Numbered from the stretch's first letter, positions 35,736 to 45,205 are shown. The stretch is DNA of 64,000 nucleotides from Fusibacter_C sp942493125 (GCA_942493125.1 OW818667.1:1922001-1986000); one strand, 5' to 3'. Notes: generated by a model from the letters alone, not told the origin. Program-made: numbers and translations.

Positions 35736-36821
35736 TTATTTGCCCTCCTTTGCGTAGAATGCCTTTTTAGCTTGATATTGCGCTTCAAGGATTGGTGTTT
35801 TTTGTGCGTATACATAATCGAAAGTGTCTTCAAGTGGCGTAAATCCAGTTGTTTCAACTTCTTCAAAAGTCTCTTTGACGAATTTACCCTTTTCTTCACT
35901 ATATTGTTCTTCTTGTTCCTCATCCCATAAGCCTTCAGCCATGAGATACTTTCTGAGCCTGTCTATTGGGTCTTTGTCTTTCCAAGCTTCAACTTCTGAA
36001 TCGTCGCGATAAACCGTTGGGTCATCCGAAGTTGTATGGGCACCCATTCTAAATGTGTAAGCTTCAATCAAGGTAGGGCCATCACCACGTCTTGCGCGTT
36101 CAACGGCTTCTTTTGTCACAGCATACATTGCAAACACATCGTTGCCATCTACTTGAATCCCAGGCATGCCATAGGCTAGAGCTTTTTGCGCGATCGTTCC
36201 AGATTTAGTTTGAATTTTACGTCTTGTAGAGATTGCAAACTGATTATTTTGTACAATGAACACATTTGGTAAACTTTGCACGGCCGCAAAGTTAAGCGCT
36301 TCGTGGAAATCACCCTGTGATGTGCCGCCATCGCCAACATATGCAATCGCAATATCATCTAAGCCTTTATACCTTGCTGCAAAAGCAAGTCCAGTTGCAT
36401 GCTGCATTTGTGAGGCTATTGGGACACTAACTGGCAATATGCGTACTTCTTCAGGCATATGCATGCCCATTTCATTGCCAAACCAGTATAAAAAGATATT
36501 TCTAAGCGGTGCGCCCTTATAGAGCCAAATACCTAGCTCTCTAAACGATGGCGCTACCCAGTCCGTTTGTCTGGCAGCTGCGATAGAACCGACCTGAGTG
36601 GCTTCCTGCCCAAGATTAGGTGCATAAGTGAGCATGCGTCCTTGTCTTTGATATTGAAGCGTCTTTTCGTCGATTATTCTGCTAAGTCTCATGGTCTTGT
36701 AGATTCTGATCAGATCTTCTTTTGATAGCTCTGGCATCCATTCAGGTTTGACGATATTGCCGTCCTTGTCCATAATTTGGATCATCTCGTCTTTAAGTGG
36801 ATCAAAACTCTCTAAAAACAT
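35736..36821 (-). CDS. pdhA: dehydrogenase E1 component, alpha subunit
   Basis: 361 residues. The thiamine-diphosphate motif runs from GDGGTSQGDF (G163) to VIVQNN-type QNNQFAIST near 190. The phosphorylation-loop-like FRMGAHTTSDDPT is present. Its overall pattern is closer to Bacillus-type pyruvate dehydrogenase than to acetoin dehydrogenase, but a 2-oxoacid of other kind cannot be excluded. It overlaps the lplA end by 10 bases; its ribosome binding site is read inside lplA. Confidence 0.93.
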   Translation of the reverse strand: MFLESFDPLKDEMIQIMDKDGNIVKPEWMPELSKEDLIRIYKTMRLSRIIDEKTLQYQRQGRMLTYAPNLGQEATQVGSIAAARQTDWVAPSFRELGIWLYKGAPLRNIFLYWFGNEMGMHMPEEVRILPVSVPIASQMQHATGLAFAARYKGLDDIAIAYVGDGGTSQGDFHEALNFAAVQSLPNVFIVQNNQFAISTRRKIQTKSGTIAQKALAYGMPGIQVDGNDVFAMYAVTKEAVERARRGDGPTLIEAYTFRMGAHTTSDDPTVYRDDSEVEAWKDKDPIDRLRKYLMAEGLWDEEQEEQYSEEKGKFVKETFEEVETTGFTPLEDTFDYVYAQKTPILEAQYQAKKAFYAKEGK

Positions 36822-37690
36822 AATTGTCCTCCTTGAAAAGTATTGTTTGATTTCTCTTTGTTTATAATGCCATATGGCTTAACCGTTCCATTTACAAATT
36901 CATATAAACTATCATCGTCTCCCCAGTATGTGAAATTCGGTGTTTCTCCGAATACCCATTCCCAGGAAGCGTGCTTCTTCATGAGATTTGTAATGGTCAG
37001 TTCATGTGCTTCAAAGACATCGCGCATCGTCAAATGTTCAACATTGTATGCATTCTCTGCATAATAGGCATCGACGATAGCATTCACGACGTCAGGTACA
37101 TTAATGTCTGGGTTCAACTGCCTTAAGTTGACAACCGGACTTGGTACAGATGGGATGCTTTTGCTCCCGATAAACCTGCTTTTAAATGATTCATCATTGA
37201 CTTTAAGGCTATTCCAAAGCGTATCTAAGTCTGCATCGACGAGAAGTGTGCCATGGTGCATGCGTCTCATGCCCTTAAGGTAAAAAGCGCTTCCAGAGAC
37301 CTTCTTGCCACCTATGGTCAGGTCCTTCCGCTGTGATACGTTCAAAGTCAAAGCAAATTTTTGGATCGCATCTTGAATGACTTTAAAATGCGCTGCTTCA
37401 TCGTATATACTGGCATGCTCGATAAATGAATAGTTGATATTGCCAGCATCGTGATAGACCGTACCACCACCTGATAACCTTCTGAGTAATTTAATACCCC
37501 TCGACTGAGCAAAACTCACATCAATCTCTCTGAAAGGATTTTGATTGCGCCCAAAAACAACAGTGGGTTCATTTACCCAAAGAAAAAGAATCTGTTCATA
37601 ATCGACGTAAGTCGTGAATAGAATCTCTTCTACTGCATGATTCATATATGGGTCCTTTGTGTTTGAAAGTACGATGAGTCTCTTTTTCAT
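36812..37690 (-). CDS. lplA: lipoate-protein ligase A
   Basis: 292 residues from the ATG at 37690 (ORF extends to 37714; GGAGCGG lies before the chosen start). Residues 60-160 show the ligase motifs: GRNQNPFREID, RRLSGGGTVYHDAGNINYSF and TIGGKKVSGSAFY with the catalytic lysine. It activates lipoate with ATP and attaches it to E2. First gene of the operon, so free lipoate is loaded onto the complex encoded next to it. Cytoplasmic. Confidence 0.95.
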   Translation of the reverse strand: MKKRLIVLSNTKDPYMNHAVEEILFTTYVDYEQILFLWVNEPTVVFGRNQNPFREIDVSFAQSRGIKLLRRLSGGGTVYHDAGNINYSFIEHASIYDEAAHFKVIQDAIQKFALTLNVSQRKDLTIGGKKVSGSAFYLKGMRRMHHGTLLVDADLDTLWNSLKVNDESFKSRFIGSKSIPSVPSPVVNLRQLNPDINVPDVVNAIVDAYYAENAYNVEHLTMRDVFEAHELTITNLMKKHASWEWVFGETPNFTYWGDDDSLYEFVNGTVKPYGIINKEKSNNTFQGGQLCF

Positions 37691-37747
37691 AGCCGCTCCA
37701 ATAAATGATTTCATAAAAGCACATTGAAGATGATGCTTTGTATCTAG

Positions 37748-37799
37748 TGATGTTATACCCTTAAAATTCTGGATATAACATCAGTGAGAATTATTCTCA
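37748..37799. promoter_or_regulatory. Fur-like 7-1-7 box and 10-base inverted repeat before lplA-pdh operon
   Basis: TGAGAATTATTCTCA (37785-37799) is a perfect 7-1-7 palindrome like Fur/PerR boxes. TGATGTTATA (37748-37757) and TATAACATCA (37774-37783) are a second exact inverted repeat. On the minus strand TTGAGA, 17 bases, TATATC is a possible promoter, which both sites overlap. Confidence 0.6.
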
Positions 37800-37907
37800 A
37801 ATTGTTAACAATATACATGAGACCCTTTTTGACAAAATAAAAAGCCATTTGACGACATCCCTTTTAAGAGAAGTGTCAAACAGCTTAAAATATTTCAAAT
37901 TTAATAT

Positions 37908-38441
37908 CTACTTAAAAATCTTCGTAAGTGCTGATCTGCCTCGCTCTATCTCAAGCGCCGCCTGGTCTAAAAAGACTGTTTCATCCGAGACGACGGCATC
38001 CGTGTTTTGTCCGAGCACCATAAAAAAGACGTAATCGCCAAAACTAAACACCTTTGAAGCTTCTATTTTGGCCATTTTTGCTGCATCACTGCCATTCTCT
38101 TCGAACAATTTCAAGCGGTAGCGTTCCAAACTTTCAGATACCGCTTCACTTTTTCCCTTTTTCGCCTTTATGCCAATGAACACGTCCACATGAGACGTCA
38201 TCATCGCAGATTCAGCAATAAACGTATCCACATCCTGTGTGGAAACGCCGTAAAGCGCTTCTAAATCGACTAAGTCAATCATTTTGCTCGGTATGTAAAA
38301 ATCACCATATGCCTCTTTGACCGATTCATAGGCTTCGTCCAACAGAGACTTGTCGTCTTGATTGGACTTTGCCCAGATAGATACGGACAAAACCAAGATA
38401 CATAGACATAAAACGCCAAATTTGTTCAGCCATTGATTCAT
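37908..38441 (-). CDS. DUF4358 exported protein
   Basis: 177 residues. N-terminal signal-like helix (FGVLCLCILVLSVSIWAKS), then a small domain with FIGIKAKKGKSEAVSESLERYR, the DUF4358 pattern. This family is exported and common in Clostridia; function unknown. Starts with GGTGGTG upstream. It follows the TPR/GGDEF gene by 55 bases on the same strand and may be cotranscribed. Confidence 0.8.
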   Translation of the reverse strand: MNQWLNKFGVLCLCILVLSVSIWAKSNQDDKSLLDEAYESVKEAYGDFYIPSKMIDLVDLEALYGVSTQDVDTFIAESAMMTSHVDVFIGIKAKKGKSEAVSESLERYRLKLFEENGSDAAKMAKIEASKVFSFGDYVFFMVLGQNTDAVVSDETVFLDQAALEIERGRSALTKIFK

Positions 38442-38495
38442 GGAAACGTCACCACCTTTATAGTGTATGACGTTCCCATTACATAAAAAGTTCCA

Positions 38496-40475
38496 TTATA
38501 ATCGTCTTTTATGATGATGGTACTTATTTTTTTCAAGATACATCCTGGATTCTGCCAATGCAAACAGTTCATCAACCGTTTGATGCATCGTTTCTTTCAA
38601 CTCATAACCTAAAGAGATGGATAAAGGACTTGGACCAACTCTTGCAGCTTTACAATCCTCTTGGATTTTATGGAGTATATCTGAAATATATGATTTGGAT
38701 GTGTTCTTGATCAATATGGCAAACTCGTCGCCACCCAGCCTAAATACAGGGTTTCCATCCGCATATCGCTTCATGATGTTGGCTATTTCAACGAGATATT
38801 GATCGCCCACTTGATGACCATGCGTATCGTTAATCTCTTTCAAATAGTTCATATCGCCTATAATCAGTCCTATCGGCAACATGTAAGCTTCTCGATTGTA
38901 CCATTCTGTCAAATCACCAAAATACCGACGGTTGTAAAGTCCTGTGAGTGGATCATTATAGCTTAAATACTCAAGCTCTTGTGCTTTTTCAATGATGATA
39001 TTTTTCTTTTTAGCGTTCGAAATCGCGATAGCGACATAGGAAGCCAGTGCTTTGATGACTTCAAAATCAGCATCCGAATACTCAAAAGGCAAATAACTTT
39101 GCATGGTAATCAGTCCGATACAATTGTCTTCACTAACAAGCCTGCAATAGATGATGCATGTGGTTGAATTGTCTTTGTTGACACCGATAGGAACATACGT
39201 CATGTTTGGCAAATATTTTTGATACTCATCATAAAACGATTTTATAAACAAATCCTCTTCATGGTGAATACAGTATGAAGCCAAGGATGTGCGATCACCT
39301 ACATCGATTTTCATAAGGGGCAATGCTTTACCACTTTCTTCAAAGTAGTTATAATCGATCACACCTTCTGATTGATCATAGAGCGCGAGTCCAAAAACAT
39401 CCACGCGCATCAAGGCATAAATGGAGCTTCTTAGGATCTCATAAATCTGATTCATATCCATGGACGATGTGAGTTGCCTGCCAATTTGGCTGATATGTGC
39501 CAAGTTTTTTAACGTCTTTTCAAGTTCCGTCGTCTTATTCTTCAGTTCGACATTTCTAAGCAGATTAATCTCCGCTTCACTTTTTTTAGATTCGTCTTCT
39601 AGACGTTGCTTCAATCCTTCAATCTCTTCTTTGATCTGTTCACTTGACACTTCTTCAGCTATTTGTGTATACATCTTCTGATGTTGGAGTGCCGCTTTGT
39701 AATCCCCTTGCGCTTCATACATCTTGGCTAAATTTTGATGACAATCTTGCTCGATGTACTTAATTTGATTGATCTGTGCATAATCGAGCGCCTTGTTGAT
39801 ATAAAGCTCTGCATTGTCATAATCCCCCAAGCAGACATAAGTTTCGCCAATATTGCTCAGCACGATCACCAAATTGGTTTGAATGGCGTCGCCATAAAGC
39901 CGCTTGTATACGTTATATGACTCCAAGAAATATGTCAAAGCTTCATCGTACTTTCGTTCACTCAACATGACAAAAGCGTAGTTGTTATACAAATCAGCCA
40001 ATATTTTAGAGTTTTTGATACGGTCTTTATAGCTAAGGGCGTTTTGAAGCAAATCCATCGCTTTCTGATAATTGCCAAGTGATGTGTGTACAGAAGCAAG
40101 ATTGACGAGCCCCAAAATGACAAATGAAAAATCTTCAAGGTCATAGCTGAGATTGCAGCTCTTGTTGAGCGCTTTTAGAGCCAGGTCATATTGCTTCTCT
40201 TCTCTATAGACAATCCCAAGATTGCTATAGCAATGAAACTTAGACATGGTGTTTCCATGTCTATTTATGTATTGAAGTGCTTTGTGTAACATTTGGGCAG
40301 CCACATCGTGTTTGCCAGTGATCAAATGCCCTCTGCCGAGTAGCAATATGTCTTGAGCCTCTTCCAATGATGTAATAGGCGCATCCAAGTCCAAAGAATC
40401 AATCAAGTTGCTCATGAACATTTTAGGGTTGTTATCTAGCTCTGAAATTCTTTCTAATAAATGGTCATCTCGCAT
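38496..40475 (-). CDS. TPR-GAF-GGDEF diguanylate cyclase
   Basis: About 659 residues. Residues 25-290 are about seven TPR repeats (YSNLGIVYREEKQYDLALKA type), then a coiled coil, a GAF domain (about 330-480) and GGDEF (490-650). The active site is FRLGGDEFAILI; no RxxD inhibitory site precedes it (ADGN at that place), so it should escape product inhibition. The TPR part suggests control by a protein partner. Cytoplasmic. The start at 40475 (ATG after TGGTGG) is preferred to the GTG 12 bases earlier. Confidence 0.9.
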   Translation of the reverse strand: MRDDHLLERISELDNNPKMFMSNLIDSLDLDAPITSLEEAQDILLLGRGHLITGKHDVAAQMLHKALQYINRHGNTMSKFHCYSNLGIVYREEKQYDLALKALNKSCNLSYDLEDFSFVILGLVNLASVHTSLGNYQKAMDLLQNALSYKDRIKNSKILADLYNNYAFVMLSERKYDEALTYFLESYNVYKRLYGDAIQTNLVIVLSNIGETYVCLGDYDNAELYINKALDYAQINQIKYIEQDCHQNLAKMYEAQGDYKAALQHQKMYTQIAEEVSSEQIKEEIEGLKQRLEDESKKSEAEINLLRNVELKNKTTELEKTLKNLAHISQIGRQLTSSMDMNQIYEILRSSIYALMRVDVFGLALYDQSEGVIDYNYFEESGKALPLMKIDVGDRTSLASYCIHHEEDLFIKSFYDEYQKYLPNMTYVPIGVNKDNSTTCIIYCRLVSEDNCIGLITMQSYLPFEYSDADFEVIKALASYVAIAISNAKKKNIIIEKAQELEYLSYNDPLTGLYNRRYFGDLTEWYNREAYMLPIGLIIGDMNYLKEINDTHGHQVGDQYLVEIANIMKRYADGNPVFRLGGDEFAILIKNTSKSYISDILHKIQEDCKAARVGPSPLSISLGYELKETMHQTVDELFALAESRMYLEKNKYHHHKRRL

Positions 40476-40547
40476 AATAGCCACCAATTTCGTTGTATTT
40501 TTATCATTATATCACTTATGCGATTGTGTCACAATCTTAATAAGTAG

Positions 40548-40659
40548 GGAAATTGCATAATTACCAAATACGTTTCAAATCAATTTACCACAAGGCAATA
40601 GCGCCATATTCACGGCTTTTCAAGTGTTAGACAACTAAAATTGGAATTATGCAATTTCC
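40548..40659. repeat. MITE-like element, copy 3
   Basis: The first 15 bases GGAAATTGCATAATT and last 15 bases AATTATGCAATTTCC are exact complements. The core carries AAGGCAATAGCG, related to other copies but diverged. 112 bp, between a terminator and the start of the TPR-GGDEF gene. Confidence 0.8.
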
Positions 40660-40686
40660 TCGAAGCGTTATTTCTTACAAAAATAT

Positions 40687-40713
40687 AAGGCCAAGGAAAA
40701 ATCCTTGGCCTTT
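40687..40713 (-). terminator. terminator of LysM gene
   Basis: AAGGCCAAGGA and TCCTTGGCCTT form a perfect 11-base stem, with T-rich sequence on the minus strand. Confidence 0.85.
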
Positions 40714-40740
40714 GATTATTATTAATTTCAGCGAATCAGC

Positions 40741-41742
40741 TTATTTGATTGTTTCAACAAGAACTCTGTTTTTGTAAGCTTTTTCGATTGACTCTAAAAA
40801 GTATCCATGACCATCATGCAATGACATAGTTGCGCCAGTGATAACGTCAGCAAGAACAGCTTTTTCAGCATCTGTTAACTTGTCAACTTTTGCTTGATCT
40901 TCAGGCTTTAATTCAGTACCAATCTTGATCGGTTTACCAGCAGCATCAGTGTTTTTGATGTACCATGCTCTGATACCAGAAGGTGTCATGCCAATAAAGA
41001 AGTCTTCAAAGTTTTCCATTTGTTGGTACCACTCTAGACCTGTAGTTGCTCTTGCAGCCATACCATAGTTTTCTTTGAGTTCGCCTTTAGTCATGATTTC
41101 AGTTTCCAATTTTGTAGCATGAGCAGCAAGTTCTGCAGCAGTTGCAGTATCAGCAGGCCATTGGAATTCTTCTGCAGCAAGTTCAGTTACATCGATATCG
41201 ATAGCAACGATTTGACCTTTTTCATTGAACACAGCGCTTGTAGCAACTACGTTGAATTGGTGGTGGCCAGCAGTTCTAACTCTAAAGTTATCGATCATGC
41301 CTAAACCTGAGTATAATTTTTCAGCTACAACAGGTGCAACGACAACTGGAGTTGTAGGTGTTGCAGGTGTAGAAACAGTGCCACCAACTTTAACGATGAT
41401 CTTTTGACCGATCTCGATAACAGCAGGATTTGCAATTTGTGGGTTTAATTTAGCTAATGCAGCAGTAGTTAAACCGTGGTCCATAGCGATTTTCCAGAAT
41501 ACATCGCCTTTAACGACAACATAAACTTCTGAGCCAGCCATAGGAGCAGTAGGAGTGACAGGAGTTGTAGGTGTAGTTGTAGGTGTAGTAGGAGTTGGTG
41601 CTGGAGTTGCTGGTGTAGCAGGTGTTTCAGTCCATGTTGTAGCCGAAGTCGTCGCATCAACTGCAAACGTTGGCATAGTCATCGTGAACACAAGCATCAT
41701 AACGAGCATTAAAGCAAAATATTTACCCATACTTCTCTTCAT
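40741..41742 (-). CDS. secreted LysM protein with FMN-bind-like C-terminus
   Basis: About 333 residues from the ATG at 41742, which AAGGGG precedes; the frame extends 57 bases further. A signal peptide ends near PTFA, leaving VDATTSATTW as mature N-terminus. A Pro/Thr-rich linker, one LysM domain (VYVVVKGDVFWKIAMDHGLT, about 88-135) and a C-terminal domain with VITGATMSLHDGHG, the S/T-G-A-T pattern of FMN-bind domains, follow. LysM binds peptidoglycan, so it is probably wall-attached. Its first residues match those of the next upstream gene. Confidence 0.85.
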   Translation of the reverse strand: MKRSMGKYFALMLVMMLVFTMTMPTFAVDATTSATTWTETPATPATPAPTPTTPTTTPTTPVTPTAPMAGSEVYVVVKGDVFWKIAMDHGLTTAALAKLNPQIANPAVIEIGQKIIVKVGGTVSTPATPTTPVVVAPVVAEKLYSGLGMIDNFRVRTAGHHQFNVVATSAVFNEKGQIVAIDIDVTELAAEEFQWPADTATAAELAAHATKLETEIMTKGELKENYGMAARATTGLEWYQQMENFEDFFIGMTPSGIRAWYIKNTDAAGKPIKIGTELKPEDQAKVDKLTDAEKAVLADVITGATMSLHDGHGYFLESIEKAYKNRVLVETIK

Positions 41743-41940
41743 ATTCTTTATCCCCTTATCTTTTTTTTGAATCGTTAAATTATTAATTAACATAATCAAA
41801 CGTTCCTAATAAAAATTTTATCATATTACCAAAGAAAATCAACACATATATTGAATTAAAATTAACATTTGATACCCACCTGTCAAGAGAAGTTCGATAA
41901 TGTTTCATCCATACACAATCGCTTAAATCAAAAAATAAAA

Positions 41941-41962
41941 AAAACCCCTTAAAAAGGGGTTT
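41941..41962 (-). terminator. terminator of PG-binding repeat protein
   Basis: AAACCCCTT and AAGGGGTTT, minus-strand T run. Stable GC-rich stem. Confidence 0.8.
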
Positions 41963-41975
41963 GAATTTATTGTGA

Positions 41976-43829
41976 TTATTGGATTGCTTGAACGCCTTCA
42001 ATTTTAGTAAGCGCATCGATTTTAGCAGCATCTTTAACTGCTTGTGAATCATAGATGATGCTACCAGATACTGAACCTTTAACTGTTGTGAAACCAGTTG
42101 CTTTAGCGCTTACATGGATATCGCCATTAACAACCATATCATTCAACTTGAAGTTTGGCGCGTTTACATATATGTCGCCATTGAATATACCTTTTTCAAG
42201 TCTTGCACTTGGGCTGCCGATTACGAGCATAGGTGCAGTTAAAGTAAATCTTCTTGTAACAGTTCTTTTTTCATCTTGGCTGTAAAGAGCGATTTTTCTG
42301 TCGAGTTTTTCGCCTTCTTTGAACTCGCCCATCAAGAACAAGTTTTTATCAGTTTTAACGTCGTTACCAGCGTAGATGATCCAAGTACCATCTTTAGAAA
42401 TGTTGTTAACAAGTTGATCTTCATTTCTGAAAAGTGATGGTGAAACAACTGCATCTGGTTGAGTCAAGATTTTCTCGCCAGTTAAAGTGCTATTTGCATC
42501 CATTAAGAATGAATCTTTAGCAGCTTGTGTTGTGAAGTAGATATTGCCTTTTACTGTAGCATTTACTAATTGGAAGTTATTTCCAGTTACGTACACGTCA
42601 CCAACGAAGATACCACCTTGGATTCTTGCATTTAAGCTAAGAACTGTTAAAGAAGGTGCAGTTACTGTAAATCTTCTAGTAACGTTGTGATCTGCATCTT
42701 GGCTATAGAGTGCAAGTTTTCTTTGGTAGAGGTCAGCGCCTGTAACTTTGTCTTTTTTACCATTTTTAAGATCGCCAGCTAATACAAGTGGCTTGTCAAA
42801 TGTCATATCTTTTAAAGTAGAGATGATCCAAGTACCATTTCCGTACATAGATTTTCTGAATGTGTCGTTAGAGTAAGTTAAAGATGGTGATGTAACAACG
42901 TCAGTACCTTCGATGATTTCGATTAATGCGATTTCACCAGTTACTTTAGATGTAGCATCAACAGTAGCTGTATCTTTAGCTGCTTGTGTCATGTAGTAAA
43001 CATTACCTTCAACAACCATGTCAACTAATTTGAAGCCTTCTGCATTAACATATACGTCGCCGATGAAAGTTCCTTTAGAAAGGCTTGCATTTGGGCTTTC
43101 GATTGTTAATTTAGGAGCAGTTAATTTAAATCTTGCTGTTACGTTTTTGTCTTCATCTTGTGTATAAAGACCGATTTTTCTAGCGATAACATCTTCGCCA
43201 GTTACTTTATCTTTTTTACCGTTTTTGAATGTTCCAGTAAGAACGAGTTCTTCTTTAGAAACTAAATCGCCAAGTGTTGTCACGATCCATTTGCCATCAG
43301 CAGCGATACCAGCTTTGAAAGCAGCGATATCATTTACTAATGAAGCTGTTGTTACAACGTCAGCTTTTACTGGTGTACCAGCAACAGCGTTAAGTGCTTT
43401 GTTTGTAGATGGGCCAACGATACCGTCTGCAACTAATCCAGCTTTTGCTTGGAATGCTTTTACAGCGTTAAGCGTAAGGTTACCGAACATACCGTCAGCA
43501 GTAACTGAGTGACCAGCAGTTGTTAAATATTTTTGTAACAATACAACGTCCGCTCCAGTTGAACCGAAGTGAAGAACTCTTGTGATTGTTGGAATAGATG
43601 CACCTGGTGCTGTTACAACTGTAGTTGGCGCTGTAACTGCCGGTTTTGTAGGTGCTGGTGCTGTAGGTGCTGGTTTAACAGGTGCTGGTGTCGGCGCTGG
43701 AGCTGGTGCCCATGTTGAAGCCGATGACGTCGCATCTACTGCGTAAGAGTTGAAAGAAACACCTGGAGCTGCAACGAGTGTTAAAACGAGAACAGCAGCA
43801 AGTACTAAAGCTTTAATTCTTTTAGCCAT
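41976..43829 (-). CDS. secreted PG_binding_1 protein with three long repeats
   Basis: About 617 residues from the ATG at 43829 (AAGGGG upstream). Signal peptide, mature start VDATSSASTW, Ala/Pro linker, one peptidoglycan-binding domain (LLQKYLTTAGHSVTADGMFG, about 90-150), then three repeats of about 130 residues. Each repeat has DGTWII-type start, KIALYSQDE, a RRFTLTAPML stretch, GDIYVNAPNFKLNDMVV and a TTQAAKD segment. The repeat fold looks like a right-handed beta-helix or bactofilin-like solenoid (inference). It is likely a wall-bound surface structure. Function unknown. Confidence 0.85.
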   Translation of the reverse strand: MAKRIKALVLAAVLVLTLVAAPGVSFNSYAVDATSSASTWAPAPAPTPAPVKPAPTAPAPTKPAVTAPTTVVTAPGASIPTITRVLHFGSTGADVVLLQKYLTTAGHSVTADGMFGNLTLNAVKAFQAKAGLVADGIVGPSTNKALNAVAGTPVKADVVTTASLVNDIAAFKAGIAADGKWIVTTLGDLVSKEELVLTGTFKNGKKDKVTGEDVIARKIGLYTQDEDKNVTARFKLTAPKLTIESPNASLSKGTFIGDVYVNAEGFKLVDMVVEGNVYYMTQAAKDTATVDATSKVTGEIALIEIIEGTDVVTSPSLTYSNDTFRKSMYGNGTWIISTLKDMTFDKPLVLAGDLKNGKKDKVTGADLYQRKLALYSQDADHNVTRRFTVTAPSLTVLSLNARIQGGIFVGDVYVTGNNFQLVNATVKGNIYFTTQAAKDSFLMDANSTLTGEKILTQPDAVVSPSLFRNEDQLVNNISKDGTWIIYAGNDVKTDKNLFLMGEFKEGEKLDRKIALYSQDEKRTVTRRFTLTAPMLVIGSPSARLEKGIFNGDIYVNAPNFKLNDMVVNGDIHVSAKATGFTTVKGSVSGSIIYDSQAVKDAAKIDALTKIEGVQAIQ

Positions 43830-43895
43830 GTTATTACCCCTTATTAATATTATTTTACGTACTAAGTTTTTCTGATTCATACTATTTTTATCTAT

Positions 43896-43919
43896 GGAAA
43901 CTGCAATATTGCGATTTCC
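43896..43919. repeat. MITE-like element, solo termini
   Basis: GGAAACTGCAATATTGCGATTTCC is an almost perfect palindrome of joined terminal repeats. Flanked by TAT on both sides. Confidence 0.55.
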
Positions 43920-44060
43920 TATCTCTTTGTTAATAAATAAACGTTCAGAAAGTCAACTTAGCCGTACTGCACTATTGTAACAAAAATTAAAACAAATGCG
44001 AATACTTTTTTATGTTTTATCATTGTTTTTTTGTAATGATAACAAAAATCGACTAAAGTC

Positions 44061-44564
44061 TTAGTTATCCACGTAATCAACATAGGTCTTTAGTCCTAGT
44101 TTGTTTAATATTTTTTTGATTGGCTCAACGTCCTCTTTGTTGACAAGGAGCATCTCTTGACGCTTTGCATTGTGCTTTTTAAAGAGAAAATACTGATTGC
44201 CTTTCATCTCTAATACTTGATAGAATACAACTTGGTCAAATCGTGTAAACCATACCTTTCCTGCATGGGTATTTGTAACTAGACCGTCAGAAAGTTGAAT
44301 CATCGTCCATAATACAGCCATTTCAATACTCATGACCACAACCAATAACCTTACAGGCAAATTGTAATCAAGTGTAAGTCCTGTGACCAGTATGAGCACT
44401 GGTATCAATAAACCTAGTAAATAAAACAGATGTTTTGTCTTTCTTTTGTCTTTAATTCGGTAAAGAATTGTGTCCTTCGATATGACGCGTTTTCTTAAAT
44501 CGTTCGCCAGTATCATGGTACAAACCATTACCATTAAACCATAGCTATAAAAACTACTATCCAT
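44061..44564 (-). CDS. membrane protein of unknown function
   Basis: About 167 residues from the ATG at 44564, nine bases after GGAGG; the longer frame has no ribosome site. Three membrane helices (near 5-22, 45-65, 70-95) and a C-terminal soluble domain containing GKVWFTRFDQVVFYQV and KEDVEPIKKILNKLG, similar in character to the C-terminal module of DUF5673-like proteins. Function unknown. Not clearly linked to neighbours. Confidence 0.7.
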   Translation of the reverse strand: MDSSFYSYGLMVMVCTMILANDLRKRVISKDTILYRIKDKRKTKHLFYLLGLLIPVLILVTGLTLDYNLPVRLLVVVMSIEMAVLWTMIQLSDGLVTNTHAGKVWFTRFDQVVFYQVLEMKGNQYFLFKKHNAKRQEMLLVNKEDVEPIKKILNKLGLKTYVDYVDN

Positions 44565-44632
44565 CAATCCATTCCTCCATTGTCCCATTAATATAAAGAT
44601 ACTAATGGATCTTTTCATTATTTCAATAGTGA

Positions 44633-45106
44633 CTACGTTGTGATATCAGCTATATCATAATCAATAACCGTTGATAGGTCCACTACATTCACACAGATTT
44701 GTAGCCCTATACGCCCTGCACTAAATGTGACTTGATCAATTAAAAGAATCATTTCATCAAAGACTGTTTTGAATTGCTTTTTCATGCCTATTGGTGAACA
44801 ACCGCCTTTAATGTAACCCGTCGTGGAAAGTAGCAACTTTAAGGGTAACATTTCAATTGATTTTTCACCGACTGCTTTGGCTGCTTTTTTTAGATCAAGT
44901 GATGCATCTACAGGTATGACAAATACAAAATGTTCTCCACTGCTACCAATCGTCACAAGCGTTTTGAACACCTCATAATACGCTTTCCCAATAATATCCG
45001 CCACTGATTTGCCATCGATGGCTTCTCCACCAGAATCATAAGTAAATAATTCGAAGACTAGGCCAACGCTCTCACATTTTCTGACTGCATTTGTTTTATC
45101 ACTCAT
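44633..45106 (-). CDS. ybaK: YbaK/EbsC family Cys-tRNA(Pro) deacylase
   Basis: 157 residues. The motif GCSPIGMKKQ with surrounding STTGYIKGG is the deacylase active-site region, and the lysine KAAKAVGEKSIEML is typical. It removes cysteine wrongly attached to tRNA(Pro). AGGAG precedes the ATG. Single gene ended by the unknown membrane protein 15 bases later; possibly cotranscribed. Confidence 0.93.
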   Translation of the reverse strand: MSDKTNAVRKCESVGLVFELFTYDSGGEAIDGKSVADIIGKAYYEVFKTLVTIGSSGEHFVFVIPVDASLDLKKAAKAVGEKSIEMLPLKLLLSTTGYIKGGCSPIGMKKQFKTVFDEMILLIDQVTFSAGRIGLQICVNVVDLSTVIDYDIADITT

Positions 45107-45170
45107 TTAAATCTCCTCACGCGTAAAAGACTCGATAAAGTATAGCATATTTTTGCTTAGAATGCATAAA

Positions 45171-45205
45171 AACCGCACCCCATTTTCATAGGGTACGGTC
45201 ACTTT
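45171..45205 (-). terminator. terminator of PAS-GAF-GGDEF gene
   Basis: ACCGCACCC and GGGTACGGT stem, T run on the minus strand side. Confidence 0.75.
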
